DNA of 64,000 bases from Geomonas ferrireducens (GTDB lineage: Bacteria > Desulfobacterota > Desulfuromonadia > Geobacterales > Geobacteraceae): contig NZ_SSYA01000001.1 in assembly GCF_004917065.1 (NCBI RefSeq), positions 1,310,161-1,374,160 on the forward strand, given 5' to 3'. Below, piece by piece: positions 27,362 to 36,940 of the stretch (its first letter is position 1; each line of letters starts with the position of its first letter). Below the pieces are notes generated by a model. The model was given only the letters and a program-made list of their open reading frames with translations, ran no database searches and was not told where the DNA came from. A program made the translations under genes and the position numbers.

Positions 27362-27575
27362 ACCTTTCATCCCCTGCCAGCCCAACCTTTGAATCCCTTC
27401 GCAAGCAGCTTTTCTTTCCCAGATTAACCTCGATCCCCCGGCAAAATCTCCACACCCCTTGGCGGATGAAGCGCTTAGGGACAGGCATGTGGAGAGGGAC
27501 TAGCAAAAGATCGACGCTAATCAAGATTGTCTGACGGTATTTTGACGGCAGGCTCACCCCGCTCAGGTGTCAGCA

Positions 27576-28115
27576 TCAGGATCTGTTGCGGAAGGTCCCT
27601 TCCTTGCGGTGGGTAGCCCCTTTCGGGCTCAGGACACTTGAGAAGAGGACGAATTCGTCGACGGTGAACGGCGGGAAGTTGAGCTGGCGATGCTTTGCCT
27701 CGAAAAGGGCCACCTCGGCAGAGGCGTTTTCCTTTATGCGGGCGATCGTTATGTGTGGTGAAAAACGGCGCTCTTCCGGAACGATGCCGACTCCGGTTAT
27801 GGCGGTTTCGATGCGCTGCTGCAGTTCAAGAAGGGGGCTCGATTCCTCAAGGCCGATCCAGAGCACCCTCGGGTGCCCGTGGGGAGGAAAGTGCCCGACC
27901 CCCTGCACGGTGAGCGGGAAAGGTGCGAAGGTGATTGCGGGCAAGGCTTCTTTGAGTCTGAGCGTGTCTTTGGGCTGCACATCGCCCAGAAAGCGCAGGG
28001 TGAGATGTATCTGGTCTGGCGGTACCCAGCGCATGCCGGGTAGGTCACAGCAAAGGGATGAGAGAGTCTTCTTTATCTCGCCGGGAAGTTCGATCGCTAT
28101 GAAAAGCCTGGCCAC
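27576..28115 (-). CDS. thpR: RNA 2',3'-cyclic phosphodiesterase (2H family)
   Basis: This enzyme of the LigT/ThpR family opens 2',3'-cyclic phosphate RNA ends. It is 179 residues with the two catalytic HxTx motifs (HLTLRFL near residue 40 and HITIARI near 125) that define the 2H phosphoesterase fold. The start is a GTG at 28115 preceded by a perfect AGGAGG box; the open frame extends much further upstream (to 28547) over the divergent serS gene, without support. Confidence 0.85.
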   Translation of the reverse strand: MARLFIAIELPGEIKKTLSSLCCDLPGMRWVPPDQIHLTLRFLGDVQPKDTLRLKEALPAITFAPFPLTVQGVGHFPPHGHPRVLWIGLEESSPLLELQQRIETAITGVGIVPEERRFSPHITIARIKENASAEVALFEAKHRQLNFPPFTVDEFVLFSSVLSPKGATHRKEGTFRNRS

Positions 28116-28221
28116 GATTCCTCCTGTCAGCGCGAAGCTCTGTTTGCAGTAGGTGCGAAAAAATGGTTGACTAACCAGGGCGGGAATGCTAGACAGTATA
28201 GCTTTGGTGATCTGAAAGTAA

Positions 28222-29502
<1,281 letters not shown>

Positions 29503-29507
29503 GCTTT

Positions 29508-29593
29508 GGAGGAATGGCCGAGTGGTTGAAGGCGGCGGTCTTGAAAACCGTTGAACGAAAGTTCCGTGGGTTCGAATCCTACTTCCTCCGCCA
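29508..29593 (+). tRNA. tRNA-Ser (anticodon TGA)
   Basis: An 86-base cloverleaf with encoded CCA: acceptor GGAGGAA pairs with TTCCTCC, D-arm GCCGAGTGGTTGAAGGC, anticodon loop CTTGAAA (TGA), a long variable arm and T-loop TTCGAAT. It starts 5 bases after serS. Confidence 0.96.
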
Positions 29594-29633
29594 ATAGGTT
29601 TTAGCAGCACGAAATAGCAGTACGGTTTGAAAC

Positions 29634-29726
29634 GGAGAGCTGGCCGAGTAGGTCGAAGGCGCACGCCTGCTAAGCGTGTATACTGGGAAACCGGTATCGA
29701 GGGTTCGAATCCCTCGCTCTCCGCCA
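29634..29726 (+). tRNA. tRNA-Ser (anticodon GCT)
   Basis: A 93-base cloverleaf with encoded CCA: acceptor GGAGAGC pairs with GCTCTCC, anticodon loop CTGCTAA (GCT), a long class II variable arm (TATACTGGGAAACCGGTATC) and T-loop TTCGAAT. Confidence 0.96.
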
Positions 29727-29780
29727 CTTTTTTTGCAGCATGCAGTGCCTTGAAGGTTGTTGCAGTCAGCGGAGGTTTTG

Positions 29781-30257
29781 GTGAAGGTGTTGCTGAAACT
29801 GCTGGTTTTATCCCTGGTAGCATTATCTTTCGCGACAGGATGCAACGATAAGGGAAAGCAGAAACCGGAAGCAAACAGCCCACGCCCGGCAAGGGCTCCA
29901 TCGGTTGTAGTGGTTCCGGATCAGGTGAAAGGCAAATGGAAGGCGGTCCAGATCCGGGTTGCCGACAAGAACGCCCACCTGAAGAAGGTTTACACCCTGA
30001 ACATAGGTTCCGACTTCAAGCTCCCCGGATCGGATCTGACACTCAAGGTGGAAACGTTCCTGCCGCACTTCGTGATGGAAGGTACCACCCTCACCTCCCA
30101 GTCGAACGACCTGGTGAACCCGGCGGCACAGCTGGTGATCAGGGAGAACGGGAAGGAGATCTACAAGGGGTGGTTGTTTTCTCTGTACCCCACCGCGCAT
30201 GCCTATCAGCATCCGCAATACGGTTTCACCCTGGTCGACTACATGCCGGCCAGTTGA
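29781..30257 (+). CDS. DUF2155-type lipoprotein
   Basis: This 158-residue protein has a lipoprotein signal (LLVLSLVALSFATGC) and then a Pro/Arg-rich linker. Its folded domain resembles DUF2155: KWKAVQIRVADKNAHLKKVY, then LKVETFLPHFVMEG, and EIYKGWLFSLYPTAHAYQHP near the end. The role is unknown. The GTG at 29781 follows GGAGG at a normal distance and gives the best signal peptide; the frame is open to a TTG at 29757. It sits between the tRNA-Ser and tRNA-Arg genes. Confidence 0.72.
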   Translation: MKVLLKLLVLSLVALSFATGCNDKGKQKPEANSPRPARAPSVVVVPDQVKGKWKAVQIRVADKNAHLKKVYTLNIGSDFKLPGSDLTLKVETFLPHFVMEGTTLTSQSNDLVNPAAQLVIRENGKEIYKGWLFSLYPTAHAYQHPQYGFTLVDYMPAS

Positions 30258-30265
30258 TAAAGAAT

Positions 30266-30342
30266 GCGCTCGTAGCTCAGCTGGATAGAGCAACGGACTA
30301 CGAATCCGTAGGTCGGGAGTTCGAATCTCTCCGAGCGCGCCA
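30266..30342 (+). tRNA. tRNA-Arg (anticodon ACG), first copy
   Basis: A 77-base cloverleaf with CCA: acceptor GCGCTCG pairs with CGAGCGC, D-arm GCTCAGCTGGATAGAGC, anticodon loop CTACGAA (ACG), T-loop TTCGAAT. A34 would be edited to inosine. Confidence 0.95.
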
Positions 30343-30373
30343 TAAAAAGAAGCACGCAGTAAAAGTACAGTTT

Positions 30374-30450
30374 GCGCCCGTAGCTCAGCTGGATAGAGCA
30401 CAAGACTACGAATCTTGGGGCCGGGCGTTCGAATCGCTCCGGGCGCGCCA
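30374..30450 (+). tRNA. tRNA-Arg (anticodon ACG), second copy
   Basis: A 77-base cloverleaf with CCA: acceptor GCGCCCG pairs with CGGGCGC, anticodon stem CAAGA/TCTTG around the loop CTACGAA (ACG), T-loop TTCGAAT. It reads the same codons as the first copy but differs in acceptor, anticodon and T stems. Confidence 0.95.
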
Positions 30451-30457
30451 TCAAAGC

Positions 30458-30494
30458 AAAGGGTCAGGTGATTGATTTCACCTGGCCCTTTTGT
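30458..30494 (+). terminator. Terminator after tRNA cluster
   Basis: The stem AAAGGGTCAGGTG pairs with CACCTGGCCCTTTT (one G-T pair) around an 8-base loop and is followed by TTGTC. It ends the serS-tRNA-lipoprotein-tRNA block. Confidence 0.85.
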
Positions 30495-31180
30495 CGTTTC
30501 GAAACAGCTTCGCCACTCTTCGCTACATTCCCTGCAGCTCTAAAATTCATCTGGTACGACTTGGATCACCATTGTGTGTCCTTCTTGCACCTTCGAAACA
30601 AGGCCTTGCGGAACGGGAGGTTTTCCTAGGGACGCGTAACTGTGTCGACATCCACCTGCTGGACTTGCTGCCGTAAATACCAGGCATGCCGCCCCCAAAA
30701 ACAGACCTTGCCGGGTGAAAAACAAACTTCTTTTTAAGGCCGCCTGAATTCACCAAACATTATAAGTTGTTAGAGCGGCAAAAAACCTGTTTCCCCGAGA
30801 AAAAATGAAACCTGATTTTTCCGCGGGAGGATTTTCGCCACACTTAGTCGCGGTCCCCGGATTAGAATACAAACCCGGCAGAACTCCTCGTAGGGATAAA
30901 AAGGGAGCGTAGGGGCCTGTTGGAAGAGTTGACGCCTCAGAAAGAGGGAAGATCGAAATGGAAAGTAGGTAGCGTGTTCTGGATTTGGGATCACTTACGC
31001 TGCCGTAGTAGTCGGGAGAGTCTGCACGGGAAAAGAAAAAGATATCTGCTGGTGAGTATTGGTTATTCTCGGGGGACTGACCGGTACAACGCGGTTAAGT
31101 AATATCTCAACGAGTGCGGCAAAAAGAGTTTTGACAGGCTGGTTGATCAACTTCACCGGAGTGGGGTCTTCCAAACTCGT
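30495..31180. other. Gene-poor segment with a possible decayed small gene
   Basis: Nearly 700 bases contain no well-supported gene. On the minus strand a 61-codon frame (30540-30725, no ATG, no ribosome site) starts with a signal-peptide-like run (GLFLGAACLVFTAASPA) and ends KVQEGHTMVIQVVPDEF. It may be the remnant of a small exported protein, since a shifted frame carries the only nearby ATG. The base composition is lower in GC than the flanks. Nothing else was recognised. Confidence 0.3.
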
Positions 31181-31207
31181 AAAAAAAGAGGGCCCGTTGC
31201 CGGGCCC
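31181..31207 (-). terminator. Terminator of the decaheme cytochrome gene
   Basis: Read on the minus strand, a perfect stem GGGCCCG with CGGGCCC closes a 4-base loop and is followed by TCTTTTTTT. It lies about 30 bases after the cytochrome stop codon. Confidence 0.9.
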
Positions 31208-31235
31208 TGATTGCATGGGATGAAAGGTGGAAGGG

Positions 31236-32807
31236 TTAGCCAGGCAGGATCCCAATCCTGAGGTTGCGTTCGGGACGGGTGAAGCCGTGGCACATGGAGC
31301 AGTCGATCTGCTTATCCTTGACGTGCTTGTCGTGCATGCTGATGTAGTCCAGGGAATGGACGTCCTTGAAGCTGTGGCACTGGGTGCAGGTTGTGGTTGC
31401 CGTCCCCTTGATGCCGTAGCCGAGGGTGTTTACGAGTTTCAACTGGGTGGCACCGGCGTTCGGATGGCAGGCGGCGCATGCCAGGGTGTTGCCGGAGGCC
31501 GCCGGGATCTGGTGGTTCAGCAACTGGTATTCATCGGTGGTGACGGTGGTATAGGGGGTTGTGCTGGACAGCCCGAGGTAGACGAGGCCGTCCCGCACCG
31601 CGTCGTCATAGAGACCGGTGGCGAAGAACTTCGCGGTGGAGATGGGGACGATCTTGCCGCTTGCGAGCGCTTGGGTCGCTGTCTTGTACTTGAAGGGGTA
31701 GAGTTTGGTGCCTACGCCGTCGGTGATGGCGCCCACCGGACGGGATATCTTGTAGGCGCCGGTAGCGGCGTCGAGAACGGCGGTGTTGAAGGTGTTGTTG
31801 CCCCAGCTCTTGCCGTTCCAGAAGGCATATTTGGGGATCAGGTTGTTGGCCTTGGTCGGCACCGGCTCGTAGCGGTTCAGAGTCGAGTTCCATTCCGCGG
31901 AGACCCAGGTACGGTGGGTTTCCGTGGCTTCGCTGGCTGCCGAGTCGCCGGCGTTCTTCGCGTATTTGGCGAGGTGGCAGGTCTGGCAGGCGACGCGGGA
32001 TTGATGGCGGTTCACGTACTCGTTACCGTGGCTGGAGGTGGTGCTGGTCTTGGTGGGGTGACAGGTGGTGGTGGCGCAGGCCATCTGGACAGTGGTGTCC
32101 TGCGGCCTGAGATCGGTGCCGCGGCCGGCGACCCGGTGCGCACTGAAGGTGTGGCAGGCCTGGCAGGCGAGATTGCCCCCGTTGCCGGTTGCCATGTGGG
32201 TATCGTAGAGGATGTCTGCCGTGGTCCCGCTCGCAAGGGCGATGTCGCCGCGCTTGACCGCGTCGCCGCCCCCCGCTTTGGCGTGGCAGCCGAGGCAGTT
32301 CTTGCGCACCGGCTTTATGGCGGCCTTTTGCACCACGAGGTTCATGTTAAGGCCTGCCGCCGGTTCGAAGAGCCCGGTGGTCGCGTTACGCACGCGGGAA
32401 TATGGTGCGTTCACGGTGTCGTTGTGACAGATCAGGCAGTCGATGGCGGCAAGCTGCGCCGCGGTCGGGTTGCTGGTGGCCACAGGTTTGGCGCCGGTCC
32501 CGACATGGCAGGCGCCGCAGGGGCCCCAGTTCCCCTGGATGTTGATGCAGTAGGCGTTGAGGGCGCTCGACCCGTCGACGGCGTCGATCTTTCCCTGTGT
32601 GGTCGGGCCTGTGGTCATCTCGGCGGCGGAACCCTTCCACTGGTAGTGGACCGATTGGTACATAGCCTTAGCCTGCGTCGTGTGGCAGGAGCTGCACATG
32701 GCGTACCCCGTCCAGGTCAGGGTCGGGTGGGTGAGACCGAACGCGGTGCCGACCAGTGCCAGCAGGGTACTGCCGATACTGCACAGTGCTACGATGCTTT
32801 TTTTCAT
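31236..32807 (-). CDS. Exported decaheme c-type cytochrome
   Basis: This 523-residue protein has a signal peptide (KKSIVALCSIGSTLLALVGTAFG). It carries nine CXXCH heme sites: CSSCH, CGACH, CLICH, CLGCH, CQACH, CQTCH, CAACH, CTQCH and CSMCH. A tenth, unusual CX4CH site (CATTTCH) lies between the fifth and sixth. Seven sites are in the first ~280 residues and three near the C-terminus, with a heme-free stretch of roughly 170 residues between (about 300-440). No lipobox is seen, so the protein is periplasmic or secreted. A role in extracellular or respiratory electron transfer is likely by analogy with Geobacter cytochromes. An AAAGGAGG box precedes the ATG at 32807. Confidence 0.9.
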   Translation of the reverse strand: MKKSIVALCSIGSTLLALVGTAFGLTHPTLTWTGYAMCSSCHTTQAKAMYQSVHYQWKGSAAEMTTGPTTQGKIDAVDGSSALNAYCINIQGNWGPCGACHVGTGAKPVATSNPTAAQLAAIDCLICHNDTVNAPYSRVRNATTGLFEPAAGLNMNLVVQKAAIKPVRKNCLGCHAKAGGGDAVKRGDIALASGTTADILYDTHMATGNGGNLACQACHTFSAHRVAGRGTDLRPQDTTVQMACATTTCHPTKTSTTSSHGNEYVNRHQSRVACQTCHLAKYAKNAGDSAASEATETHRTWVSAEWNSTLNRYEPVPTKANNLIPKYAFWNGKSWGNNTFNTAVLDAATGAYKISRPVGAITDGVGTKLYPFKYKTATQALASGKIVPISTAKFFATGLYDDAVRDGLVYLGLSSTTPYTTVTTDEYQLLNHQIPAASGNTLACAACHPNAGATQLKLVNTLGYGIKGTATTTCTQCHSFKDVHSLDYISMHDKHVKDKQIDCSMCHGFTRPERNLRIGILPG

Positions 32808-33229
32808 CCGTTGCTTCCTCCTTTGGGTATGGCTGCCCCGGTCAAGAAGATGGGGGCAGTAAGGCACTGACGTGCCAAACATGATGGATAGGGGAAGTGC
32901 GACAGAGTGGATAGCATGACCTGTACCAGCGGTACGCGCCAAGCGATGATAAGCAATAATGATTTTCGTATAACCGGATCTGGTCGGGGATTGCGGGGGG
33001 ATAAGTTTTTACGGTGAGGGAACGGCGCAGCGGTGCGAGATTGCTTTTTGGGTGAAAGTACCCATGGTATGGGTTAAACGGCCTAGGGTGTGTTGGGGCG
33101 ATCGGCCCATGATGGTCAAGAACGCAACAGGCCCTTGGGGGCGGCCGCTTTCTCTCGCTTTCGTCTGCAGCGGAACGTTTGAAGCGGCTTCTGCATCAGC
33201 TCCACGGGCACGAGATCTGATGCGGTAGA
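32808..33229. other. Upstream region of the decaheme cytochrome
   Basis: No gene was recognised. On the minus strand, the leader before the cytochrome contains two hairpins: GGCAC with GTGCC (about 32863-32876), and CTGCCCC with GGGGCAG (about 32832-32859). These could control transcript stability or translation. The promoter is not evident. Confidence 0.4.
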
Positions 33230-33402
33230 AGGCGATCCGGCCAAAAAAAAGTAATCGATCTTTTTTGTTGCAGCGGCATCAGGGAAAGATTTGGGCGAGA
33301 GTCGGAAAAGGGACAGGGGGCCATCTTCTTCACGCCGACGTAAGTATCAGCTCTCACAACCATTCCTTTCAAGGGACCAGTCATCACACTGGTCCTTTTA
33401 TT
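33230..33402 (+). ncRNA. Candidate small RNA or leader ending in a terminator
   Basis: This stretch has no open frame but ends in a convincing plus-strand terminator: GGACCAG with CTGGTCC, 8-base loop, then TTTTA (33374-33400). Just before it lie nested complementary segments (GAGAG-TCGG around 33297-33305 pairing with CCGA-CTCTC around 33336-33356). A separate promoter for the downstream gene starts after the terminator, so the terminated transcript would be independent. The 5' end is not defined. Confidence 0.35.
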
Positions 33403-33409
33403 CTCTTTA

Positions 33410-33438
33410 TTGATGTCTCACTCATTTTCTTCTATACT
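33410..33438 (+). promoter_or_regulatory. Sigma-70-type promoter for the gene at 33483
   Basis: TTGATG at 33410-33415, a 17-base spacer, and TATACT at 33433-33438. The start codon is 45 bases downstream of the -10 box, with an AAGGAGG ribosome site in between. Confidence 0.65.
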
Positions 33439-33482
33439 GCCCCGATTGTTCACCGCTCATACTGCACAAGGAGGAAGTAATC

Positions 33483-33842
33483 ATGAATGTGGCGATAGTC
33501 CATAAGGCGAATGTGAAGGACGAGGTGCTGGACGCCCTCGCGAAGGATGTCCCTTCCATCATTTCAGGGTTACTGGAAATCCGCGGCGGCAAGATGGCGA
33601 TCCTCAAACCGGAGCAGATCTCACTGCAGTTCTCCCAGGCTAGCGGCCGTGACACCGGGGCGGACCTGCGCATCATCGTGCTCGCGCGTAGCCTCGGACC
33701 CCGTACCGCCGTGGAGAACAAGCTGGCGGGAGCCATTCTCGAGAAGGTGGTGGCTTTGGTGAAGGACGCAGGGGCCGAGTGCTCTGTTACGGTTCGCCTC
33801 TACCTGACCGAAATCGGCGCCGCGGCGTATATCCCCGCCTAG
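33483..33842 (+). CDS. Hypothetical cytoplasmic protein (119 aa)
   Basis: A strong promoter, AAGGAGG ribosome site and terminator bracket this gene, so it is real. The protein is an alternating alpha/beta sequence with no signal or membrane segment. The pattern of a helix, GGKMAILKPEQISLQF, ADLRIIVLARSLGPRT and a long second helix is faintly like the small tautomerase superfamily, but the N-terminal catalytic Pro of that family is missing. The function is unknown. Confidence 0.65.
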   Translation: MNVAIVHKANVKDEVLDALAKDVPSIISGLLEIRGGKMAILKPEQISLQFSQASGRDTGADLRIIVLARSLGPRTAVENKLAGAILEKVVALVKDAGAECSVTVRLYLTEIGAAAYIPA

Positions 33843-33870
33843 TACGCACACCACACAGTAAAACCGACGG

Positions 33871-33900
33871 AAAAAGGGCCAGCTTAACTGGCCCTTTTTC
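33871..33900 (+). terminator. Rho-independent terminator
   Basis: A perfect 12-bp stem (AAAAAGGGCCAG with CTGGCCCTTTTT, 5-base loop), symmetric enough to work in both directions. Confidence 0.9.
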
Positions 33901-34319
33901 GTTCCCGGAAGGACTTTCCTCAGGCGCACATAATCGAGCTAACTTTCGCAGAAGAACAGCCGAAAAGTCATATCAACTCAGTTAGGAGAACCAGAAGTGT
34001 ACATGGCTTATATGCTCAATTGCAATGTACCTTATGTATGATACGATTTCCGGCATTGCAAAGGACACCAACTATTTACATTTAACAAAGTAACAGTTGC
34101 GGGACTCTATCGCATAGTCTCAATTGCTATCTCTCACAGCAGTACCTGAGCTTAGGTTTAATATTAAGCATTGACAATAATAATAAAATATTAAATTATC
34201 CGTTACCTATCAGGCCGTTTCGGCCACCCGCTTGATACATCGCCACGCCTTCTTCCCCGGTCTCGTTGTTACGACCAGCCGGCACTGGTACAGAGGAAGT
34301 GGATTGCTGGAGGAAGACG
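33901..34319. promoter_or_regulatory. AT-rich upstream region of the TonB receptor operon
   Basis: This is about 420 bases without a gene, and 34000-34200 is strikingly AT-rich compared with the rest of the window. A TTGACA at 34171-34176 is followed by AT-only sequence in which a -10 box (TAAATT or AATTAT, near 34192-34199) could lie, giving a plausible strong promoter. The leader contains a GGCCGTTTCGGCC hairpin near 34212. The AT-rich tract may bind nucleoid or regulatory proteins; this is inference. Confidence 0.45.
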
Positions 34320-36365
34320 ATGACAAGAAACCGTTGCAGGCTTCTGGTGCCACTGGCCGGCTTGCTGCTCTCCCTGCTCTGCGGGACGGCGCGCGCGGAT
34401 GACGCCGCCGAGCAGCCCGCCCCGGATCTCGGCACCATGGACCTGGAGCAGCTCACCAACCTTAAGGTGGAGAAGGTGTACGGCGTTTCCAAGTTCGAAC
34501 AGGTGGTGACCGAGGCGCCGGCATCGGTCACCGTGGTGACCTCGGACGAGATCAGGCATTACGGCTGGCGTACCCTTGCGGACGTCCTGAAGGCGACGCG
34601 CGGCTTTTTCGTCACCTACGACCGCAACTACAGCTACATCGGGACGCGCGGCTTCAACCGCCCCGGCGATTACAACACCCGCGTCCTCCTCCTGCTCGAC
34701 GGGCACCAGATCAACGACGTCATCTACGAGTCCGCCGCCATAGGGACCGAATTCATCCTCGACCTGGCCCTCGTCGACCGCATCGAGATCATCAGGGGGC
34801 CTAGCTCCTCGCTCTACGGCGCGGGCGCCTTTTTCGGCGTCATCAACGTGATCAGCAAAAGCGGCAAGCAGTTGGACGGCGTGGAGGCGGCGGGAAGCTT
34901 CGGGAGTCAGAAGAGCGGCTCGGGGCGCCTCACCTTCGGGAAGGCATTCAACGGTGGTGAGTTCCTCGTCTCGGGTTCACGTTACGTAAGCCGCGGCGAC
35001 GACCGCCTCTTCTATCCCGAGTTCAACGACCCCGCAACCAACAACGGCATGGCGGACAACATGGACCGCGACCGCAACTACTCGCTCTTCGCCTCGGGGC
35101 ACCTGCATGACTTCACCCTGACCGGCGCTCTCGTCTCGCGCGACAAGCGCATCCCGACCGCCTCCTTCGGCACCATCTTCGACGACCCCCGCACCAAGTC
35201 CACCGACCGGCGCAGCTTCCTCGACCTCAAATACGACAAGGCCTTCGAGGGGACCAGCGTTACCGCGCGGCTCTTCTACGACGAGTACCGCTTCATCGGC
35301 GACTTCGCCTACGAGCGCGGCATCGACGATCCACCTTTCTATCCCGCCACCTACGTGAACCGGGATGATCACCTGGCGCGCTGGTGGGGCGCCGAGGCGC
35401 AGGCAAGCCGACAGGTGCTCCCGAGGCTGCAACTGACCGGCGGCGCGCGCTTTAGGGACAACTTCCAACTGGAGCTCCCGAACGTGGACCTGGTCCCCGG
35501 GGGACGCAGCGTGGAAAACGACCACAGCGACCTGTTCTGGGCCCTCTTCGGGCAGGCGGAGCTGCGCATCCTGGATGAGCTGATCCTGAACGCGGGGGTG
35601 CGCTACGACCACTACGAGACCTTCGGCGGCGCGACGAGCCCGCGCCTCGCGCTCATCTACACCCCCGTGGAGGGGACCGTCTTCAAGCTGATCTACGGCA
35701 AGGCGTTCCGCGCTCCCAACGCCTACGAGCTCTACTACAACGACGTCTTCAACGGTTACGCCACGAGCCCGTCGCTCAGGCCCGAGACGGTGCGCACCTA
35801 CGAGGCGATCTGGGAGCAGTACTACGGCGACGTCGTGCGCACCAGCGCGAGCCTCTTCTACAACAAGATCGACAACCTGATCAGCTATGAGGACGTCTCG
35901 GCAACGCAGGTAGCCTTCGCCAACATGGAGCGGGTGAAGGCACTCGGAGGAGAGTTCGAGGTCGAGGGGCAGTGGAACAGCGGCTTCTCGGCCCGAGCGA
36001 GTTACAGCTTCGTCTCGGCGCGCAACGACGTGACCGATCAGCGCCTGGACTACTCGCCGCGTCACCTGGCGAAGCTCAACGTGACGGCCCCCCTGTACCG
36101 GAAGAAGTTGTTCGCCGGCATCGAACTGCAGGGGGTGAGCCGGCGCGACTTTACCCACAACGACGCCCAGGTGGCGGCGGGAGGGTACGCGGTCGCCAAC
36201 GCGACGCTCTATTCCACAGCCTTGCTGCCCGGGCTTGAAACCTCCGTCTCCGTCTACAACCTCCTGGACCGGCGTATTGTCGATCCCGCCACCACGGATC
36301 ACGTGCAGAACGTGATTCCGCAGGACGGCAGGACCTACCGGCTCCAGGCGAGCTACCGGTTTTAG
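34320..36365 (+). CDS. TonB-dependent outer-membrane receptor
   Basis: This 681-residue protein has a signal peptide (LLVPLAGLLLSLLCGTARA). Its plug domain spans about residues 55-165 (SVTVVTSDEIRHYGWRTLADVLKATRG, then DRIEIIRGPSSSLYGAGAFFGVINVISK). A long beta-barrel follows, ending in a Phe (YRLQASYRF), as outer-membrane barrels do. It could import a siderophore, cofactor or other ligand, or act mainly as a sensor. It is followed 5 bases later by yfiR and a GGDEF-EAL gene. That linkage is common for receptors tied to c-di-GMP signalling. The ligand cannot be deduced. Confidence 0.9.
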   Translation: MTRNRCRLLVPLAGLLLSLLCGTARADDAAEQPAPDLGTMDLEQLTNLKVEKVYGVSKFEQVVTEAPASVTVVTSDEIRHYGWRTLADVLKATRGFFVTYDRNYSYIGTRGFNRPGDYNTRVLLLLDGHQINDVIYESAAIGTEFILDLALVDRIEIIRGPSSSLYGAGAFFGVINVISKSGKQLDGVEAAGSFGSQKSGSGRLTFGKAFNGGEFLVSGSRYVSRGDDRLFYPEFNDPATNNGMADNMDRDRNYSLFASGHLHDFTLTGALVSRDKRIPTASFGTIFDDPRTKSTDRRSFLDLKYDKAFEGTSVTARLFYDEYRFIGDFAYERGIDDPPFYPATYVNRDDHLARWWGAEAQASRQVLPRLQLTGGARFRDNFQLELPNVDLVPGGRSVENDHSDLFWALFGQAELRILDELILNAGVRYDHYETFGGATSPRLALIYTPVEGTVFKLIYGKAFRAPNAYELYYNDVFNGYATSPSLRPETVRTYEAIWEQYYGDVVRTSASLFYNKIDNLISYEDVSATQVAFANMERVKALGGEFEVEGQWNSGFSARASYSFVSARNDVTDQRLDYSPRHLAKLNVTAPLYRKKLFAGIELQGVSRRDFTHNDAQVAAGGYAVANATLYSTALLPGLETSVSVYNLLDRRIVDPATTDHVQNVIPQDGRTYRLQASYRF

Positions 36366-36370
36366 GGGAG

Positions 36371-36940
36371 ATGTCGATGCCGACCATTTTCAACATGACG
36401 CGCCGGCTCATCCTGGGGGTTCTGACCGCCTCCCTCGTCCTGTCCGGGCCCCGGCCCCTCGGGGCCGAGGGGGCACAGGAGTACCAGGTGAAGGGGGCCA
36501 TGGTCTACAACATGGCGAAGTACATCGAGTGGCCGGCGGGGGCGTTCGCCTCGAACGGCGCCCCCCTCATGATCTGCAGCATGGGGCGCGGCCCCTTTGC
36601 TGCGGCGCTCGAGCCGTACCGGGGCAAGACGGTGCTTGGACATCCTGTCCTGGTCCGGCACCTGCAGGTCGGCGAAGAGCTGGGAGAGTGCCACCTTCTC
36701 GTGGTGAGCGGGGTGGAGAAACGCTACCTGGCGGGGGTCCTCGACATGGCGCGAAGGAGGTCGGTACTCACCGTCGGGGATCTCCCTGATTTTGCCCGCC
36801 AAGGTGGGATCATCGGGCTCGTGGAGCAGGAGGGGAGGGTCCGCTTCGAGATCAACATGAAGGCGGCGCACCAGTCCCGGTTCAAGATCAGCTCCCAACT
36901 CCTGAAGCTCGCGAGGATCATAAAAGAGGGTGATTCATGA
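36371..36940 (+). CDS. yfiR: YfiR-family (DUF4154) periplasmic regulator
   Basis: YfiR proteins are periplasmic repressors of membrane diguanylate cyclases of the YfiN type. The 189-residue protein has a signal peptide and the family pattern: YQVKGAMVYNMAKYIEWPAGAF at the mature start, MICSMGRGPF, and a C-terminal QGGIIGLVEQEGRVRFEINM and SQLLKLARI. Two mature Cys residues (in MICSM and GECHLL) could form a redox-sensitive disulfide as in Pseudomonas YfiR. The start of the next gene overlaps its stop codon, so the two products are probably partners. Confidence 0.87.
   Translation: MSMPTIFNMTRRLILGVLTASLVLSGPRPLGAEGAQEYQVKGAMVYNMAKYIEWPAGAFASNGAPLMICSMGRGPFAAALEPYRGKTVLGHPVLVRHLQVGEELGECHLLVVSGVEKRYLAGVLDMARRRSVLTVGDLPDFARQGGIIGLVEQEGRVRFEINMKAAHQSRFKISSQLLKLARIIKEGDS

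Noticed and set aside
30540..30725. Small exported protein gene
   Set aside because: No ATG, a weak TTG start and no ribosome site; kept only as a possible remnant in the intergenic entry.
32915..32945. Possible sigma-54 promoter for the decaheme cytochrome (minus strand TTGGCGCGTACCGCTGG)
   Set aside because: The -24 GG is present but the -12 GC is not at the required spacing.
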